A stretch of 41,987 nucleotides of DNA from Furfurilactobacillus siliginis (GCF_001437435.1 NZ_JQCB01000008.1:74026-116012), one strand, 5' to 3'. Shown: positions 1 through 8,862, counted from the stretch's first letter. The notes: generated by a model from the sequence alone, not told the origin. A program made the numbers and translations.

Positions 1-19
1 TCTATCTAAGTGTGTAAAT

Positions 20-64
20 CAAAAGAGAGTTTCGGACATAAGTTATCTTGTCCCAAACTCTCTT
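20..64 (-). terminator. Rho-independent terminator of ezrA
   Basis: A 15-bp stem with a single C-C mismatch (positions 24-38 against 49-63) closes a 10-nt loop. Read on the minus strand it is followed by a short T-rich stretch. It lies just past the ezrA stop codon. Confidence 0.8.
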
Positions 65-67
65 CCA

Positions 68-1771
68 TTAATCAGTTGATGTTGTGCCATAGTAGTTGTT
101 TTCCAACCGTTGGTAAGCACCTGGTTCTACTGTTTCTAATGCATTAGCCATCGTTTCTAACGCCGTCGCATACTGGAACTCTTTATCAAATAGATGTTGT
201 GCATGTGCACTTGCAACCGACATTTCTTCGTTATCACGATAGCGGTTGGCGTACTGCAACATCTGCTCAGCCAACAAGGCACTGTCGCGCAAGTCGGTAC
301 TCTTTTCATCTAACGTGGCAATATCTGCTTGAATCATGACCAGCTGCTTTGTGATATCTTCCATATTGATTTGTGTTTGGCTCAGTGCGCCACCCAGTTT
401 TTCAACTTCGTCACTCACAACGTAGAAGTAGTCTAGATAATCCTTTGGCAATCCAGGTAAGTTCATCCCTTCCAATTGCCGTTTGATCGTATGCAACTGG
501 TTGTCAAAACGTTGGAACCGATCCCGAGCAGCCTTTTCTTGTTGTGGTAACTCTTTTACAGAATCGTTGATTTGCCGTTGATCTTGTTCAATCTGCGTTA
601 AGGTTTGCAACTGTTCAGACTGATGCTTTTCAATATTAGAAAAACTATCCGTATGCGCCACTATTGCATTTTCATCTGTTTGCTGTAATTCAACAACCTG
701 ATGAATTTGATCACCGAGCGACTGCGCGTTGTCTAACTCACCATGGTTCAGTAGATAACTTTGGCTCAACCGGTCTAATTCAACTTGTAACGCGTGGTTT
801 TGACGCTGCGCATGATCAACAAATTCTTGTAATTCTGCTCGTTGCTCATCAACTTGTGGCTTTGCCTTAACTTCTTTTTCAAGTACGGCATATAAATCAT
901 CAATTTGCGTTTCAATATTATGGTTGACCGTGGTCACTTCAGCCACATCCACATTTGCCAAACTACGTGTCGAAGCTTGGATCTCAGTGCGAATTCGGTT
1001 TACCTGGCCTGGCAGGTCAATGTCACCAAAGACATAATTTTGAGCTGCTAGCTGTTGATAACCATCTGTGATATCAGTCAACTGATCGTTAAAGCCACTC
1101 TTTAAGTCTGCATACAGTGGCGGAATCACTTCAATCAAGTTTTCCAGTTCGGTTGTCCCAGTGGTTAATTGATCTAATACCTCTTGGGCAGCAACGTGAT
1201 CCCCTTGGTTAGAAAGCGTTGTGAACTGATCGAACTGTTCTTCCAAGTTGGCAAGATTTTGTTCCAGTTTATCAATGCTTGGACCAAAGCTCAGGTTTTG
1301 AGAAAGGAGCACTTTCCGTAAATCTTGATATTTCTTTTCCAAGTGTTCAACAGCAGCCCGATGTTCACCGTCGACCTTTTTCAGCTCATCGATGCCCTGT
1401 TGCACATGATCGAGTTGGTCTGTCGCAGTGGTCAACATCGCTTCAGCCTGCTTTTGCTCCCGACGTGTCTTGACAAAGTTAATCCCCCGGACATCATGCA
1501 AGACTTTGTCCAATAACTTGTTTAAAGTAGGCAATTGCTTTTCGTCCACATCACGAAACATTTTAGCGAGTTCGTTAAACGCCGCCAAAGACTGACCTGT
1601 TAAACTCATGTTGCGACCAGCAGCAACCTGCTGATCAACACCGAGTTTAGTTAAGTCAGTCGCACGCTCTTGAATTGAACGCACGCGCCGAGTGGTCACT
1701 TGCTGAAAAATAAACACTGACCCATATAGAATGATTGCTAAAACGATAATTCCAATTAACACTTGAACCAT
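68..1771 (-). CDS. ezrA: Septation ring formation regulator EzrA
   Basis: A 567-residue protein with one N-terminal membrane segment (about residues 3-23) and a long cytoplasmic part that is almost entirely coiled coil. This is the layout of EzrA, which modulates FtsZ ring assembly and links division to peptidoglycan synthesis in Firmicutes. Length matches the family (about 560-575 residues). The start is the ATG before the membrane segment, preceded by a G-rich ribosome site. The gene stands alone on the minus strand, divergent from the sulfoxide reductase gene, with a terminator directly behind it. Assignment rests on topology, coiled-coil content and length rather than a catalytic motif. 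Confidence 0.93.
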   Translation of the reverse strand: MVQVLIGIIVLAIILYGSVFIFQQVTTRRVRSIQERATDLTKLGVDQQVAAGRNMSLTGQSLAAFNELAKMFRDVDEKQLPTLNKLLDKVLHDVRGINFVKTRREQKQAEAMLTTATDQLDHVQQGIDELKKVDGEHRAAVEHLEKKYQDLRKVLLSQNLSFGPSIDKLEQNLANLEEQFDQFTTLSNQGDHVAAQEVLDQLTTGTTELENLIEVIPPLYADLKSGFNDQLTDITDGYQQLAAQNYVFGDIDLPGQVNRIRTEIQASTRSLANVDVAEVTTVNHNIETQIDDLYAVLEKEVKAKPQVDEQRAELQEFVDHAQRQNHALQVELDRLSQSYLLNHGELDNAQSLGDQIHQVVELQQTDENAIVAHTDSFSNIEKHQSEQLQTLTQIEQDQRQINDSVKELPQQEKAARDRFQRFDNQLHTIKRQLEGMNLPGLPKDYLDYFYVVSDEVEKLGGALSQTQINMEDITKQLVMIQADIATLDEKSTDLRDSALLAEQMLQYANRYRDNEEMSVASAHAQHLFDKEFQYATALETMANALETVEPGAYQRLENNYYGTTSTD

Positions 1772-2005
1772 TATGTACGTCCATCCCCGTTTGCAAGTAT
1801 GTCTAACACTTGCTTTTTTGAAAAAACTATTTAAACTTTATTTCATTAATAACGACTGCATTACCAATTATTACCCAAACTAACACAGAAACACGTCACT
1901 AACTACTGAAAAGTATAGCATAGCGGCATTTTCGCTTTAGATTACGTTTCGATGACTTTACTAATATTTTATATTCGCATTTGTTTTTTCATACAGGAGG
2001 GTTCT

Positions 2006-2476
2006 ATGACAACATCAGCACTGTCCCTATTAAACCAACAATTGGATGCATTATTAACAGATGAGCGCGACACTATCGCCAACTTAGCCAATGCCAGCGC
2101 CTTACTAAAACAAACGGTACCCGATTTAAACTGGGCCGGTTTCTACCTATATGATGACAACAAGGACGAGCTTGTCTTAGGACCCTTCCAAGGTAACGTT
2201 GCTTGTATGCATATCAAAATCGGTCGCGGCGTTTGTGGCACTGCGTACGCTGAGCAATCGACCCAACGCATCGCAAACGTTCACGCCTTTGCCGATCACA
2301 TTGCCTGCGACGCTGCTAGTAACGCCGAATTAGTAATTCCCTTAACTAAGGACAATGTTCAATTCGGTGTGTTGGACTTAGACTCCCCGACGTTAAATCG
2401 ATTCACTGAAGCAGATCAAAAAGAACTTGAAACCTTTGCAGGCGTTCTCATGTCTCACCTTGACATCACGCGTTAA
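2006..2476 (+). CDS. msrC: Free methionine-R-sulfoxide reductase (GAF domain)
   Basis: A 156-residue single GAF-domain protein of the fRMsr (YebR/MsrC) family, which reduces free methionine-R-sulfoxide using thioredoxin-type electrons. Three cysteines at residues 67, 77 and 101 keep the 10- and 24-residue spacing of the E. coli catalytic trio (84, 94, 118). The start was placed at the ATG preceded by AGGAGG at a good distance; an in-frame extension upstream has no such site. It lies immediately before rpsD, and the rpsD promoter -35 sits within its last codons. Role: oxidative damage repair in the cytoplasm. Confidence 0.9.
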   Translation: MTTSALSLLNQQLDALLTDERDTIANLANASALLKQTVPDLNWAGFYLYDDNKDELVLGPFQGNVACMHIKIGRGVCGTAYAEQSTQRIANVHAFADHIACDAASNAELVIPLTKDNVQFGVLDLDSPTLNRFTEADQKELETFAGVLMSHLDITR

Positions 2477-2489
2477 ACCACGTTATACT
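2460..2489 (+). promoter_or_regulatory. Promoter of rpsD
   Basis: TTGACA (2460-2465), an 18-bp spacer and TATACT (2484-2489). The -35 box is inside the end of the sulfoxide reductase gene. The expected start near 2496 gives a leader of about 180 nt before rpsD. Confidence 0.8.
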
Positions 2490-2495
2490 GTTCCA

Positions 2496-2679
2496 GTTGT
2501 AAAATTTGCAGCAGTAGGTGGTAAGCTCGTCAACAGATTGGTGCTGAGGCTACTAGTTAGTTGATCAGTTCAAGTAGTACCCGGGGCTGCTCCGGTGAAC
2601 CTTGCAAAGCAATCTGCACGAATACCGAACCTACACTTCGCATCTTTTACTCCAAAAAAATATTTGGAGGACATTTAAT
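2496..2679 (+). promoter_or_regulatory. Long 5' leader of rpsD, probable S4-autoregulated RNA
   Basis: About 184 nt of untranslated leader lie between the promoter and the rpsD start. It holds a GC-rich hairpin around 2580-2600 and further short complementary segments before the GGAGG site. S4 represses its own synthesis by binding its mRNA leader in Bacillus and E. coli, so an autoregulatory element is expected here. I did not match it to a covariance model, so the function is inferred from position and length. Confidence 0.5.
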
Positions 2680-3288
2680 ATGTCACGTTATACAGGGCCT
2701 TCTTGGAAGATCTCACGTCGTCTTGGCGTTTCTCTTTCAGGTACAGGTAAAGAATTAGCTCGTCGTCCATACGCACCTGGTGATCATGGCCAAGGTCGTC
2801 GTGGTAAAGTTTCAGAATACGGTACGCAATTGCGCGAAAAGCAAAAGCTCCGTTTCACATACGGTATGAGCGAACGTCAATTTGCTAACCTTTTCTTAAA
2901 GGCTGGTAAGATCCGTAAGGGTACTCATGGTACTAACTTCTTAGTATTATTGGAACGTCGCTTAGACAACATCGTTTACCGCTTAGGTTTGGCTACTACT
3001 CGTCGTCAAGCTCGTCAGTTGGTTAACCATGGTCACATCACTGTTGATGGCAAGCGTGTTGACATCCCTTCATACGAAGTTAAAGTCGGCCAAGAAATTG
3101 CCGTTCGTGACAAGTCCAAGAAGATGGTTGTTATCACAGCTGCCGTTGAAGCAGTTGTTGGTCGCCCATCATACGTTGAATTTGACGCAGAAAACTTAAA
3201 GGGTTCCCTTGTTCGTTTACCAGAACGTGAAGATCTGGATGCTGACATCGATGAATCATTAATCGTTGAATACTACAACAAGTTGTAA
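2680..3288 (+). CDS. rpsD: 30S ribosomal protein S4
   Basis: A 202-residue primary 16S rRNA-binding protein of the small subunit. The N-terminal S4 domain is followed by the S4 RNA-binding fold (about residues 90-155, with [11 protein letters not shown] and the [12 protein letters not shown] segment). It lacks zinc-binding cysteines, the usual C-minus form. The start is the ATG just after GGAGG at 2667-2671; the longer in-frame extension is leader RNA. Monocistronic, with its own promoter and a strong terminator 20 nt downstream. Confidence 0.98.
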   Translation: MSRYTGPSWKISRRLGVSLSGTGKELARRPYAPGDHGQGRRGKVSEYGTQLREKQKLRFTYGMSERQFANLFLKAGKIRKGTHGTNFLVLLERRLDNIVYRLGLATTRRQARQLVNHGHITVDGKRVDIPSYEVKVGQEIAVRDKSKKMVVITAAVEAVVGRPSYVEFDAENLKGSLVRLPEREDLDADIDESLIVEYYNKL

Positions 3289-3308
3289 TTTCCTTACTGC
3301 TTGTTACA

Positions 3309-3338
3309 AACCGTTGCCGCTGGCAGCGGTTTTTTTTA
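3309..3338 (+). terminator. Terminator of rpsD
   Basis: A 10-bp stem (3309-3318 against 3322-3331) with a 3-nt loop and a run of seven or more T. Confidence 0.93.
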
Positions 3339-3429
3339 TTTATACGAGCAGCCGATGTCGACACATCAGTCGCATTGTCTAGCTGTGTTATACTTACCGC
3401 TAGAGATTAATTTATAAGGAGGCTGCTTC

Positions 3430-3906
3430 ATGGCTGACAATCAAGGCAACAGCGATCCTAATCAACGTTTAGAAAATGCCGTTTATGGTGCGCCAAAAAT
3501 CAATCCAGACGAACAACGTCATTACTTAGGTACTTTCCGAGAACGGGTTACCTTCTCAATGACCGTCGCGCAATTACGTAGCGACGATTACTTAACCGCC
3601 TTTGCGACCGAACTTGATCAACAAGGTGAAGAAAAAACCACTGTCTTTTTGAACGGCAATTTAGGACAAGAAACACTAAGTCCTTATATTCGTGTAGCAA
3701 CCATGCACGCGGCTTCGTTCACCATTAAAAACGACCCCACTTTCAAAACCGACGATCAGGATCTGGCCTTGGTTGTCGCTGCTAAAACAGCCGTCGATGT
3801 CGATCACATTAACGTTGCCCAAAAGTATCCAACCACAAAAGCGAACAGTGAACCGACAGTGCAGCCTAAACAAGGCTTTTGGAAATCACTGTTTGGCAAG
3901 CATTAA
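3430..3906 (+). CDS. yueI: YueI family protein (DUF1694)
   Basis: A 158-residue cytoplasmic protein of the YueI/DUF1694 family, with the typical N-terminal block of a Leu-Gly-Thr-Phe-Arg-Glu-Arg-Val segment near residues 33-40. The fold resembles nucleotide- or RNA-binding L7Ae-like proteins; the cellular role is unknown. AAGGAGG precedes the ATG at a good distance. An extended -10 (TGT plus TATACT) about 35 nt upstream could be its promoter. The C-terminal tail is Pro/Lys-rich and probably disordered. Confidence 0.8.
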   Translation: MADNQGNSDPNQRLENAVYGAPKINPDEQRHYLGTFRERVTFSMTVAQLRSDDYLTAFATELDQQGEEKTTVFLNGNLGQETLSPYIRVATMHAASFTIKNDPTFKTDDQDLALVVAAKTAVDVDHINVAQKYPTTKANSEPTVQPKQGFWKSLFGKH

Positions 3907-4007
3907 TCATTTATGTAATCAATTTTGCGGAGCCTCGTGCTTAGTGTTTACCGACGCTGATGTCATGTGACTGCGCTTTTTAATTTTAACGAAGGAGATA
4001 TTCGTCC

Positions 4008-5312
4008 ATGCAACCATTAGCTTATCGCATGCGACCTCAACGAATTGAAGACATTGTTGGTCAACAACATCTCGTTGGCCAAGGTCAGATCATTAATCGC
4101 ATGGTAAAGGCCAAGATGTTGTCATCCATGATTTTATACGGCCCACCTGGCACTGGAAAAACCAGTATCGCTAGCGCCATTGCCGGGTCCACCAAGTATG
4201 CATTTCGAATGCTGAATGCCGCCACCGATGGTAAAAAAGATCTTCAAATCGTCGCGGAAGAAGCAAAAATGAGTGGCACTGTTGTTTTACTACTAGATGA
4301 AATTCACCGGCTAGATAAGACAAAACAAGACTTCTTACTCCCCCTGTTGGAGAGTGGCGCCATCATTCTCATTGGCGCGACCACCGAAAATCCTTACATC
4401 AACATCAATCCGGCCATTCGTAGCCGGACACAAATTTTCGAAGTCCATCCCCTCACGCCAGATGATATCGACACAGCACTCACCCGGGCACTCACAGATA
4501 AGAAAAACGGCCTTGGTGACCAACAAGTGACGTTAGCTGACAGTGCACGCCACCATTTAACCACAGCGACCAATGGTGATTTGCGTAGCGCACTTAACGC
4601 ACTTGAACTAGCAGTACGATCAACAGATCCGGATAACAAAGGTGTCGTACAGATATCCTTGGGTGTCATCGAAGCCTGCTTACAGCGAAAAGCCGTTTCA
4701 GCCGATAAAGATGGCGATGCCCATTATGACGTGATTTCAGCATTGCAAAAGTCTGTCCGCGGTTCTGATGTCAATGCTGCCTTACACTACATGAGTCGCT
4801 TAATTGCAGCTGGTGACCTGCCAATCATTTGTCGACGCTTGCTGGTGATCGCCTATGAAGATATCGGTATGGCTAATTTGCAAGCGGCAGAACACACAGT
4901 TGCTGCGGTCACTGCCGCCCAGCAACTTGGATTGCCTGAAGCGCGCATTCCGTTGGCAGATGCTGTCATTGAGCTGTGCTTATCGCCAAAATCAAATTCT
5001 GGGATGAGCGCCGTTGATGCGGCCCTAGCAGATGTTAACGCCGGTCATTCTGGCGACGTACCACTGCATCTAAAGGATGCCCACTATAAAGGTGCTGCTT
5101 CGCTTGGCCGCGGTGTTGAATACAAATACCCACACGATTTTCCCAATGACTGGGTCAAACAGCAATACCTTCCTAACGGCTTAGTAAATGCAGTCTATTA
5201 TCAACCCAAGCAAAATGGCCGCTTCGAAACAGCACTTGGTGAACAATACACGAAATTGATGGCCGCTAACGGACATGCGTTAACGCCTGAAAACGATTCC
5301 AAAAAGTCTTAA
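4008..5312 (+). CDS. rarA: Replication-associated recombination protein A (RarA/MgsA AAA ATPase)
   Basis: A 434-residue clamp-loader-like AAA+ ATPase that acts at stalled replication forks. Walker A GPPGTGKT is at about residues 45-52 and Walker B LLLDEIHR near 94-101. Sensor and lid regions follow, then the family-specific C-terminal tetramerisation domain. Length is normal for the family. GAAGGAG precedes the ATG. It lies downstream of yueI with about 100 nt between them and no clear terminator, so co-transcription is possible. Confidence 0.95.
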   Translation: MQPLAYRMRPQRIEDIVGQQHLVGQGQIINRMVKAKMLSSMILYGPPGTGKTSIASAIAGSTKYAFRMLNAATDGKKDLQIVAEEAKMSGTVVLLLDEIHRLDKTKQDFLLPLLESGAIILIGATTENPYININPAIRSRTQIFEVHPLTPDDIDTALTRALTDKKNGLGDQQVTLADSARHHLTTATNGDLRSALNALELAVRSTDPDNKGVVQISLGVIEACLQRKAVSADKDGDAHYDVISALQKSVRGSDVNAALHYMSRLIAAGDLPIICRRLLVIAYEDIGMANLQAAEHTVAAVTAAQQLGLPEARIPLADAVIELCLSPKSNSGMSAVDAALADVNAGHSGDVPLHLKDAHYKGAASLGRGVEYKYPHDFPNDWVKQQYLPNGLVNAVYYQPKQNGRFETALGEQYTKLMAANGHALTPENDSKKS

Positions 5313-5329
5313 ATTTGGTGCCATTCTGA

Positions 5330-5358
5330 TTGCGCTACAGTATTTTTCATGCTATGCT
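5330..5358 (+). promoter_or_regulatory. Promoter of the 6S-like RNA
   Basis: TTGCGC (5330-5335), a 17-bp spacer and TATGCT (5353-5358). There is no reading frame for about 280 nt downstream, and the transcript runs into a strong hairpin terminator near 5600, so the promoter appears to drive a non-coding RNA. Confidence 0.7.
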
Positions 5359-5364
5359 TTTTAT

Positions 5365-5603
5365 GAAATCTAAGGTGTACGCAAGGCTCAACTTACAGTG
5401 TTGCCTTACAGTCTTACTACTTTGGGCATGACTCTAGTATCGTTGATGATAAGCCTTTTCTCTTGGTAATCAAACGCCTTAACAGACAAGCCCACCTGCG
5501 TTGTCGCGGGTCAACTCTGAAGAGCCGATTGTCGGCACCACTAGTTTTCATCAAAGTGCATACTTTGGAGCGTCATTCTCCTAGAGAATGGCGCTTTTCT
5601 TTT
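5365..5603 (+). ncRNA. ssrS: 6S RNA candidate ('Lacto-usp' RNA position)
   Basis: A non-coding unit of roughly 235 nt with its own promoter and terminator, just upstream of a small membrane protein gene and a usp gene. The Lacto-usp RNA motif is defined by exactly this context in lactic acid bacteria and was later proposed to be the local form of 6S RNA, which binds the sigma-A RNA polymerase holoenzyme. The ends can pair: 5372-5381 matches 5557-5566 with a few G-U pairs, as in the closing stem of a long hairpin. The ends are estimated from the promoter and terminator. Confidence 0.7.
5569..5603 (+). terminator. Terminator of the 6S-like RNA
   Basis: An 11- to 12-bp stem (5569-5580 against 5584-5595, one G-T pair) with a 3-nt loop is followed by two T runs. 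Read-through would also transcribe the next small gene. Confidence 0.88.
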
Positions 5604-5637
5604 AATTTAAAATTTGCAGTTATTGCAGGAGGCCCCT

Positions 5638-5925
5638 ATGGCAATTACAATCTTAATGATTATCTTCGCACTCATTTTATTTACATTAGCTGGCTACCTA
5701 TGGTTTCATCGACAAACCGGTTTTAGTCTTTTTACACCGCAGCGTTATCCTAATATCACGGGTGTAATTACCTTTTGGGCCATCGAATTAACTGTTGTCG
5801 GTGTGTTAGCCCTACTCGGTACCGTGAACATTGTGATCATGGTTATTGCACTTGCAGTAGGTAGCCTATCAGGCATGGGACTGGGCCTTACCTTGGTCAC
5901 ATTGATGAACGCGCCACGCAACTGA
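5638..5925 (+). CDS. Small membrane protein upstream of usp
   Basis: A 95-residue protein with three predicted membrane segments (about residues 2-22, 45-65 and 67-90) and no recognisable catalytic motif. AGGAGG precedes the ATG chosen here; a longer in-frame start lacks one. It corresponds to the hypothetical gene that habitually sits between the Lacto-usp/6S RNA and usp in lactic acid bacteria. No function is assigned. Confidence 0.75.
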   Translation: MAITILMIIFALILFTLAGYLWFHRQTGFSLFTPQRYPNITGVITFWAIELTVVGVLALLGTVNIVIMVIALAVGSLSGMGLGLTLVTLMNAPRN

Positions 5926-6014
5926 ACAAAGCCGCGTAATGTGTCGACTTCCCTTATTAAAAAGCACACTTTTTCAGAACAATGCGTAAAAATAGAGCGC
6001 TTTCACTTTAGTTT

Positions 6015-6048
6015 TGTTTCTAACTACAGTAGAATGTGGTTAGAAACA
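6015..6048 (+). promoter_or_regulatory. usp promoter with overlapping perfect dyad
   Basis: A perfect 10-bp inverted repeat (6015-6024, TGTTTCTAAC, against 6039-6048) flanks a -10-like TAGAAT at 6030-6035. The -35 is weak (around 6007-6012). A protein bound to the dyad would cover the promoter; alternatively the dyad forms an RNA stem next to the ribosome site. A half-conserved cre-like sequence lies just upstream at 5992-6005. Confidence 0.55.
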
Positions 6049-6066
6049 TAAAGGGGAGTGAAACTC

Positions 6067-6558
6067 ATGGCACAACAATATAAACACATTCTGGTCCCAA
6101 TTGACGGTTCACATGAGGCTGAATTAGCATTCAAGAAAGCGGTCGCAGTTACCCAGCGTAACGGTGCAGATGCTGAGCTACATTTACTTCACGTGGTTGA
6201 CACCCGCGCCTTCCAAAACATTTCTAGTTTTGACACCACCATGGTGGAACAGGTAACGGAGACTGCCAAAAAGACACTTGATAAGTACGCTGCCGAAGCA
6301 AAAGAAGCCGGCGTAAAGTGTGAATATTCCATTGAGTATGGTGCTCCAAAGTCCATCATCGCCCAAGATGTTCCCAAGGAACAAGGCACTGATTTAATCA
6401 TGATTGGTGCAACTGGACTTAACGCCGTTGAACGCTTACTGATTGGCTCTGTTACTGAATACGTTACACGTGCTGCAATCTGTGATGTGCTCGTCGTACG
6501 GACTGATTTAGAAAACAAACCAGTGACGCCTGCTGATGGCAGCAAAGAAAGCAAATAA
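6067..6558 (+). CDS. usp: Universal stress protein, UspA family
   Basis: A 163-residue single-domain Usp protein with the ATP-binding signature G-x2-G-x9-G-S in the C-terminal third (GATG, nine residues, then GS). Such proteins bind ATP and help survival under starvation, acid or oxidative stress. The ATG follows GGGGAG by 8 nt; an in-frame GTG three codons earlier overlaps that site and is less likely. It is transcribed from the dyad-containing promoter, ends at a bidirectional terminator, and faces the minus-strand rgg gene. Confidence 0.92.
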   Translation: MAQQYKHILVPIDGSHEAELAFKKAVAVTQRNGADAELHLLHVVDTRAFQNISSFDTTMVEQVTETAKKTLDKYAAEAKEAGVKCEYSIEYGAPKSIIAQDVPKEQGTDLIMIGATGLNAVERLLIGSVTEYVTRAAICDVLVVRTDLENKPVTPADGSKESK

Positions 6559-6572
6559 ATAAGTATTTTATC

Positions 6573-6617
6573 AAAACAGGTCCAAGACAAAATTACCTTT
6601 GTCTTGGACCTGTTTTT
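6573..6617. terminator. Bidirectional terminator between usp and the rgg-like gene
   Basis: A perfect 19-bp stem (6573-6591 against 6598-6616) carries A-rich and T-rich flanks on both sides, so it can end both convergent transcripts. Confidence 0.93.
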
Positions 6618-6661
6618 GCTATCGATAGACTTCTGTATCGAGCCATTTTAACACTATTTGC

Positions 6662-7540
6662 TCAGACTTCACTCAGTGGTAGTGGCGGAATATTATTATC
6701 CGTCGCATCCTGATAGACCCGATGAAGCACGCGATTATTACTAGAAATAGTTGCTAACGCATAGGCAACATACAGATTTCTCTGAGCTGACTGCTTATCT
6801 TTCAAGGCTAGTTGACTCATAGCCTTAACCTCAAACAACTCTTCTAATAAATAGAAGCTACTGTTGGCCATGCTTAATTTGATCCCATTATCGACTAATT
6901 TCAAAGCCCTAGTCGCGCGTTGTCGCTTTTGGAAGAAACTGGCAGCATTTAATAACACGCGCAGTTGATTTTGAATTGCTTCCAAACCATCCGCTTCAAA
7001 CTGTGCTAAATCGGTCACCGCCTGTTCAACAAGCAAATCGGCCTTATCAAAGGCCTGTTTTTCCATATACGCCAATCCGAGTCCCAGACGCCCCATCACC
7101 ATGTACATATCCTGTTTTTGACCACCAAATTGGTTCAACAACATGCCAAAGTTGAAAATAGCTTCATCCGTATTGCGATGATTGACTAGCTGAATTTCTC
7201 CTCGAAAGTAATAATAGGCTTTCAGTTCATCTCTTTCCTTCAAACTATTAAATTTAATTGTGTCTAGTCGAGCTTCAGCGGTGCGATAATGCCGGTCGCG
7301 GATTGCTTTGCCAATCTCACCAAACAGCCGTCCTAAACGATAGTTATTTTCAACGATAACCTCATTGATTGAAATACCCAAACGGGCACATAATTTCATT
7401 AAAATCGGCATACTCGGAATCTTATTGCGTTTCTCAATTAAGCTAATCGTTGCCTGTGTACAAATGTCCTTTGACAACGCTGCCTGCGACAATCCCCGTG
7501 CCTTACGATAAGCACGCATTCGGGTTCCTAATATTCTCAT
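6662..7540 (-). CDS. Rgg/GadR/MutR family transcriptional regulator
   Basis: A 292-residue regulator: an N-terminal XRE-type helix-turn-helix (about residues 1-60, with the LSQAALSK recognition region) and a C-terminal all-helical TPR-like repeat domain, the layout of Rgg and related peptide-sensing regulators. The start was set at the ATG with GAGG 8 nt upstream; an ATG seven codons earlier has no ribosome site. It follows the acetyltransferase gene on the same strand by about 35 nt, so the two may form an operon. I saw no clear peptide pheromone gene beside it. Its target is unknown. Confidence 0.82.
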   Translation of the reverse strand: MRILGTRMRAYRKARGLSQAALSKDICTQATISLIEKRNKIPSMPILMKLCARLGISINEVIVENNYRLGRLFGEIGKAIRDRHYRTAEARLDTIKFNSLKERDELKAYYYFRGEIQLVNHRNTDEAIFNFGMLLNQFGGQKQDMYMVMGRLGLGLAYMEKQAFDKADLLVEQAVTDLAQFEADGLEAIQNQLRVLLNAASFFQKRQRATRALKLVDNGIKLSMANSSFYLLEELFEVKAMSQLALKDKQSAQRNLYVAYALATISSNNRVLHRVYQDATDNNIPPLPLSEV

Positions 7541-7575
7541 TCTCTCTGCCTCGTTGTTCATAACTGGGCGCAGTT

Positions 7576-8100
7576 TTAGTGTGCAGGTTGTAAAACATGT
7601 TCGTAAGCACGTCTCTTCGCGGTTCCATCAATATAAATAAATCCACAGAAATCAAATCCGATTCTCGTTAGCAAGTGTTGCATCGGTACATTACCTGCAT
7701 GCGTGTCTACGCGCACGGCGTCAACACCATCTTGACTAAGTTTAGCAAAGAGCCGTTCAAATAGCCGTTGCCCTAAGTGCTCGCCACGAAAATCATTGGC
7801 AACAGCCACTCGGTGAATAGCTGCGTAATCGTGACTTTGCAACCAGGCACCCTCCTCAATCAAACGATAATTCGGATCAATTCCACGAACCGCGGCCGCA
7901 ACGGCTACCACCTGTCCATGTAAGGTCAGTACATATAATTGCTGCGCCGTAATATCTGCCAACATATCTGTCTGTGCTGGATAACCATCTTGCCACTGAT
8001 CAAATCCCTGGCGGGCAATAAATTGTTGTGCGGCATGAATAATCACCATAACCTGATCCAAGTCCGCGGCTGTGGCCAGTCGCAACGTTACGTCTTCCAT
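7576..8100 (-). CDS. GNAT family N-acetyltransferase
   Basis: A 174-residue acetyl-CoA-dependent acetyltransferase. The GNAT core shows motif A as RVAVANDFRGEHLGQRLFERL (about residues 95-115), the Arg/Gly-x-Gly-type acetyl-CoA loop, and then the strand-helix of motif B with GFDFCGFIY near the C terminus. The acceptor substrate cannot be told from sequence. The ATG at 8100 has AGAAGG at a suitable distance; in-frame GTG codons upstream overlap that site. First gene of a possible two-gene unit with the rgg-like gene. Confidence 0.87.
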   Translation of the reverse strand: MEDVTLRLATAADLDQVMVIIHAAQQFIARQGFDQWQDGYPAQTDMLADITAQQLYVLTLHGQVVAVAAAVRGIDPNYRLIEEGAWLQSHDYAAIHRVAVANDFRGEHLGQRLFERLFAKLSQDGVDAVRVDTHAGNVPMQHLLTRIGFDFCGFIYIDGTAKRRAYEHVLQPAH

Positions 8101-8313
8101 CACAAACACCCTTCTACTTACAAATTTTGCAATCCCAATAAATAATTCTACTTGTGACGACTTTCAATTCACTTTGTCCCCCACATAAAGATCAACCGAT
8201 CGACAAACGTCTGTACCAGCAGGCATCAGCGACCATTAAGAAAATGATTTTTACGTATGCTATTTTCGCATGTTTTCTAGGAGGCGTCTAGTGGTATGGA
8301 CCAATGCTACTTA

Positions 8314-8862
8314 CTACTTGTTAGCATCACAAGTCACTTCATGCCCGTCGATAAAGCCCGTTGCAGCAAGCAAGTTACGTGTTACACCAGGACCGACCCA
8401 GATCATCGACCAATCCATAAATTTTTGGCGAGTTTGTCCAGTAAACGTACAGACTGCTTCTGCACTCATTTTAGGATCCTCATCAGTTTGATAATCTGCC
8501 TGTAACAGCAATAATTGTGCCAATGGTGCTAAACCTTCGTGACGCGTTTCTTGCCAGCATTGTGCGTTATGAACAATTGCATCCAGTTTCCGTGGGTTGG
8601 CAATGACACCATTTTTATTTAAGTACATCTGCTTTTCTCTTTGTGTAAAACCAGCCAACGTATCGACATCAAACTGTGCTAACGCATTGCTTAACGCATC
8701 ACGTCGCTGTAAAATCAACGACCAGCTAAGTCCAGTTTGAAAAATCTGTAAGCATAGTTGCTTAAATAAAAGATCATCATCCACCACTGGTCGGCCCCAC
8801 TCCTCATCGTGATAGTGCATCAGTAGCGCACTTTTATTTGCCCAAGCACATCGTTGTGTCAT
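8314..8862 (-). CDS. tag: DNA-3-methyladenine glycosylase I
   Basis: A 182-residue base-excision repair enzyme that removes 3-methyladenine. The zinc ligands of E. coli Tag (Cys4, His17, His175, Cys179) appear as Cys5, His18, His174 and Cys178. The N-terminal YHDEEWG block and the FQTGLSWSLIL segment are also kept. Full length for the family. It is preceded by a 230-nt non-coding stretch with a nested hairpin and separated from ddl by a terminator, so it is probably its own unit. An AGGA-type ribosome site precedes the ATG. Confidence 0.95.
   Translation of the reverse strand: MTQRCAWANKSALLMHYHDEEWGRPVVDDDLLFKQLCLQIFQTGLSWSLILQRRDALSNALAQFDVDTLAGFTQREKQMYLNKNGVIANPRKLDAIVHNAQCWQETRHEGLAPLAQLLLLQADYQTDEDPKMSAEAVCTFTGQTRQKFMDWSMIWVGPGVTRNLLAATGFIDGHEVTCDANK

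Noticed and set aside
5992-6005. Catabolite-responsive element (cre)
   Set aside because: Only the right half and centre match; the leading TG is absent. Kept only as a remark.
8296-8505. Plus-strand ORF preceded by an AGGAGG-like site
   Set aside because: It lies over the end of tag on the other strand, its product is not protein-like, and tag has full family motifs.
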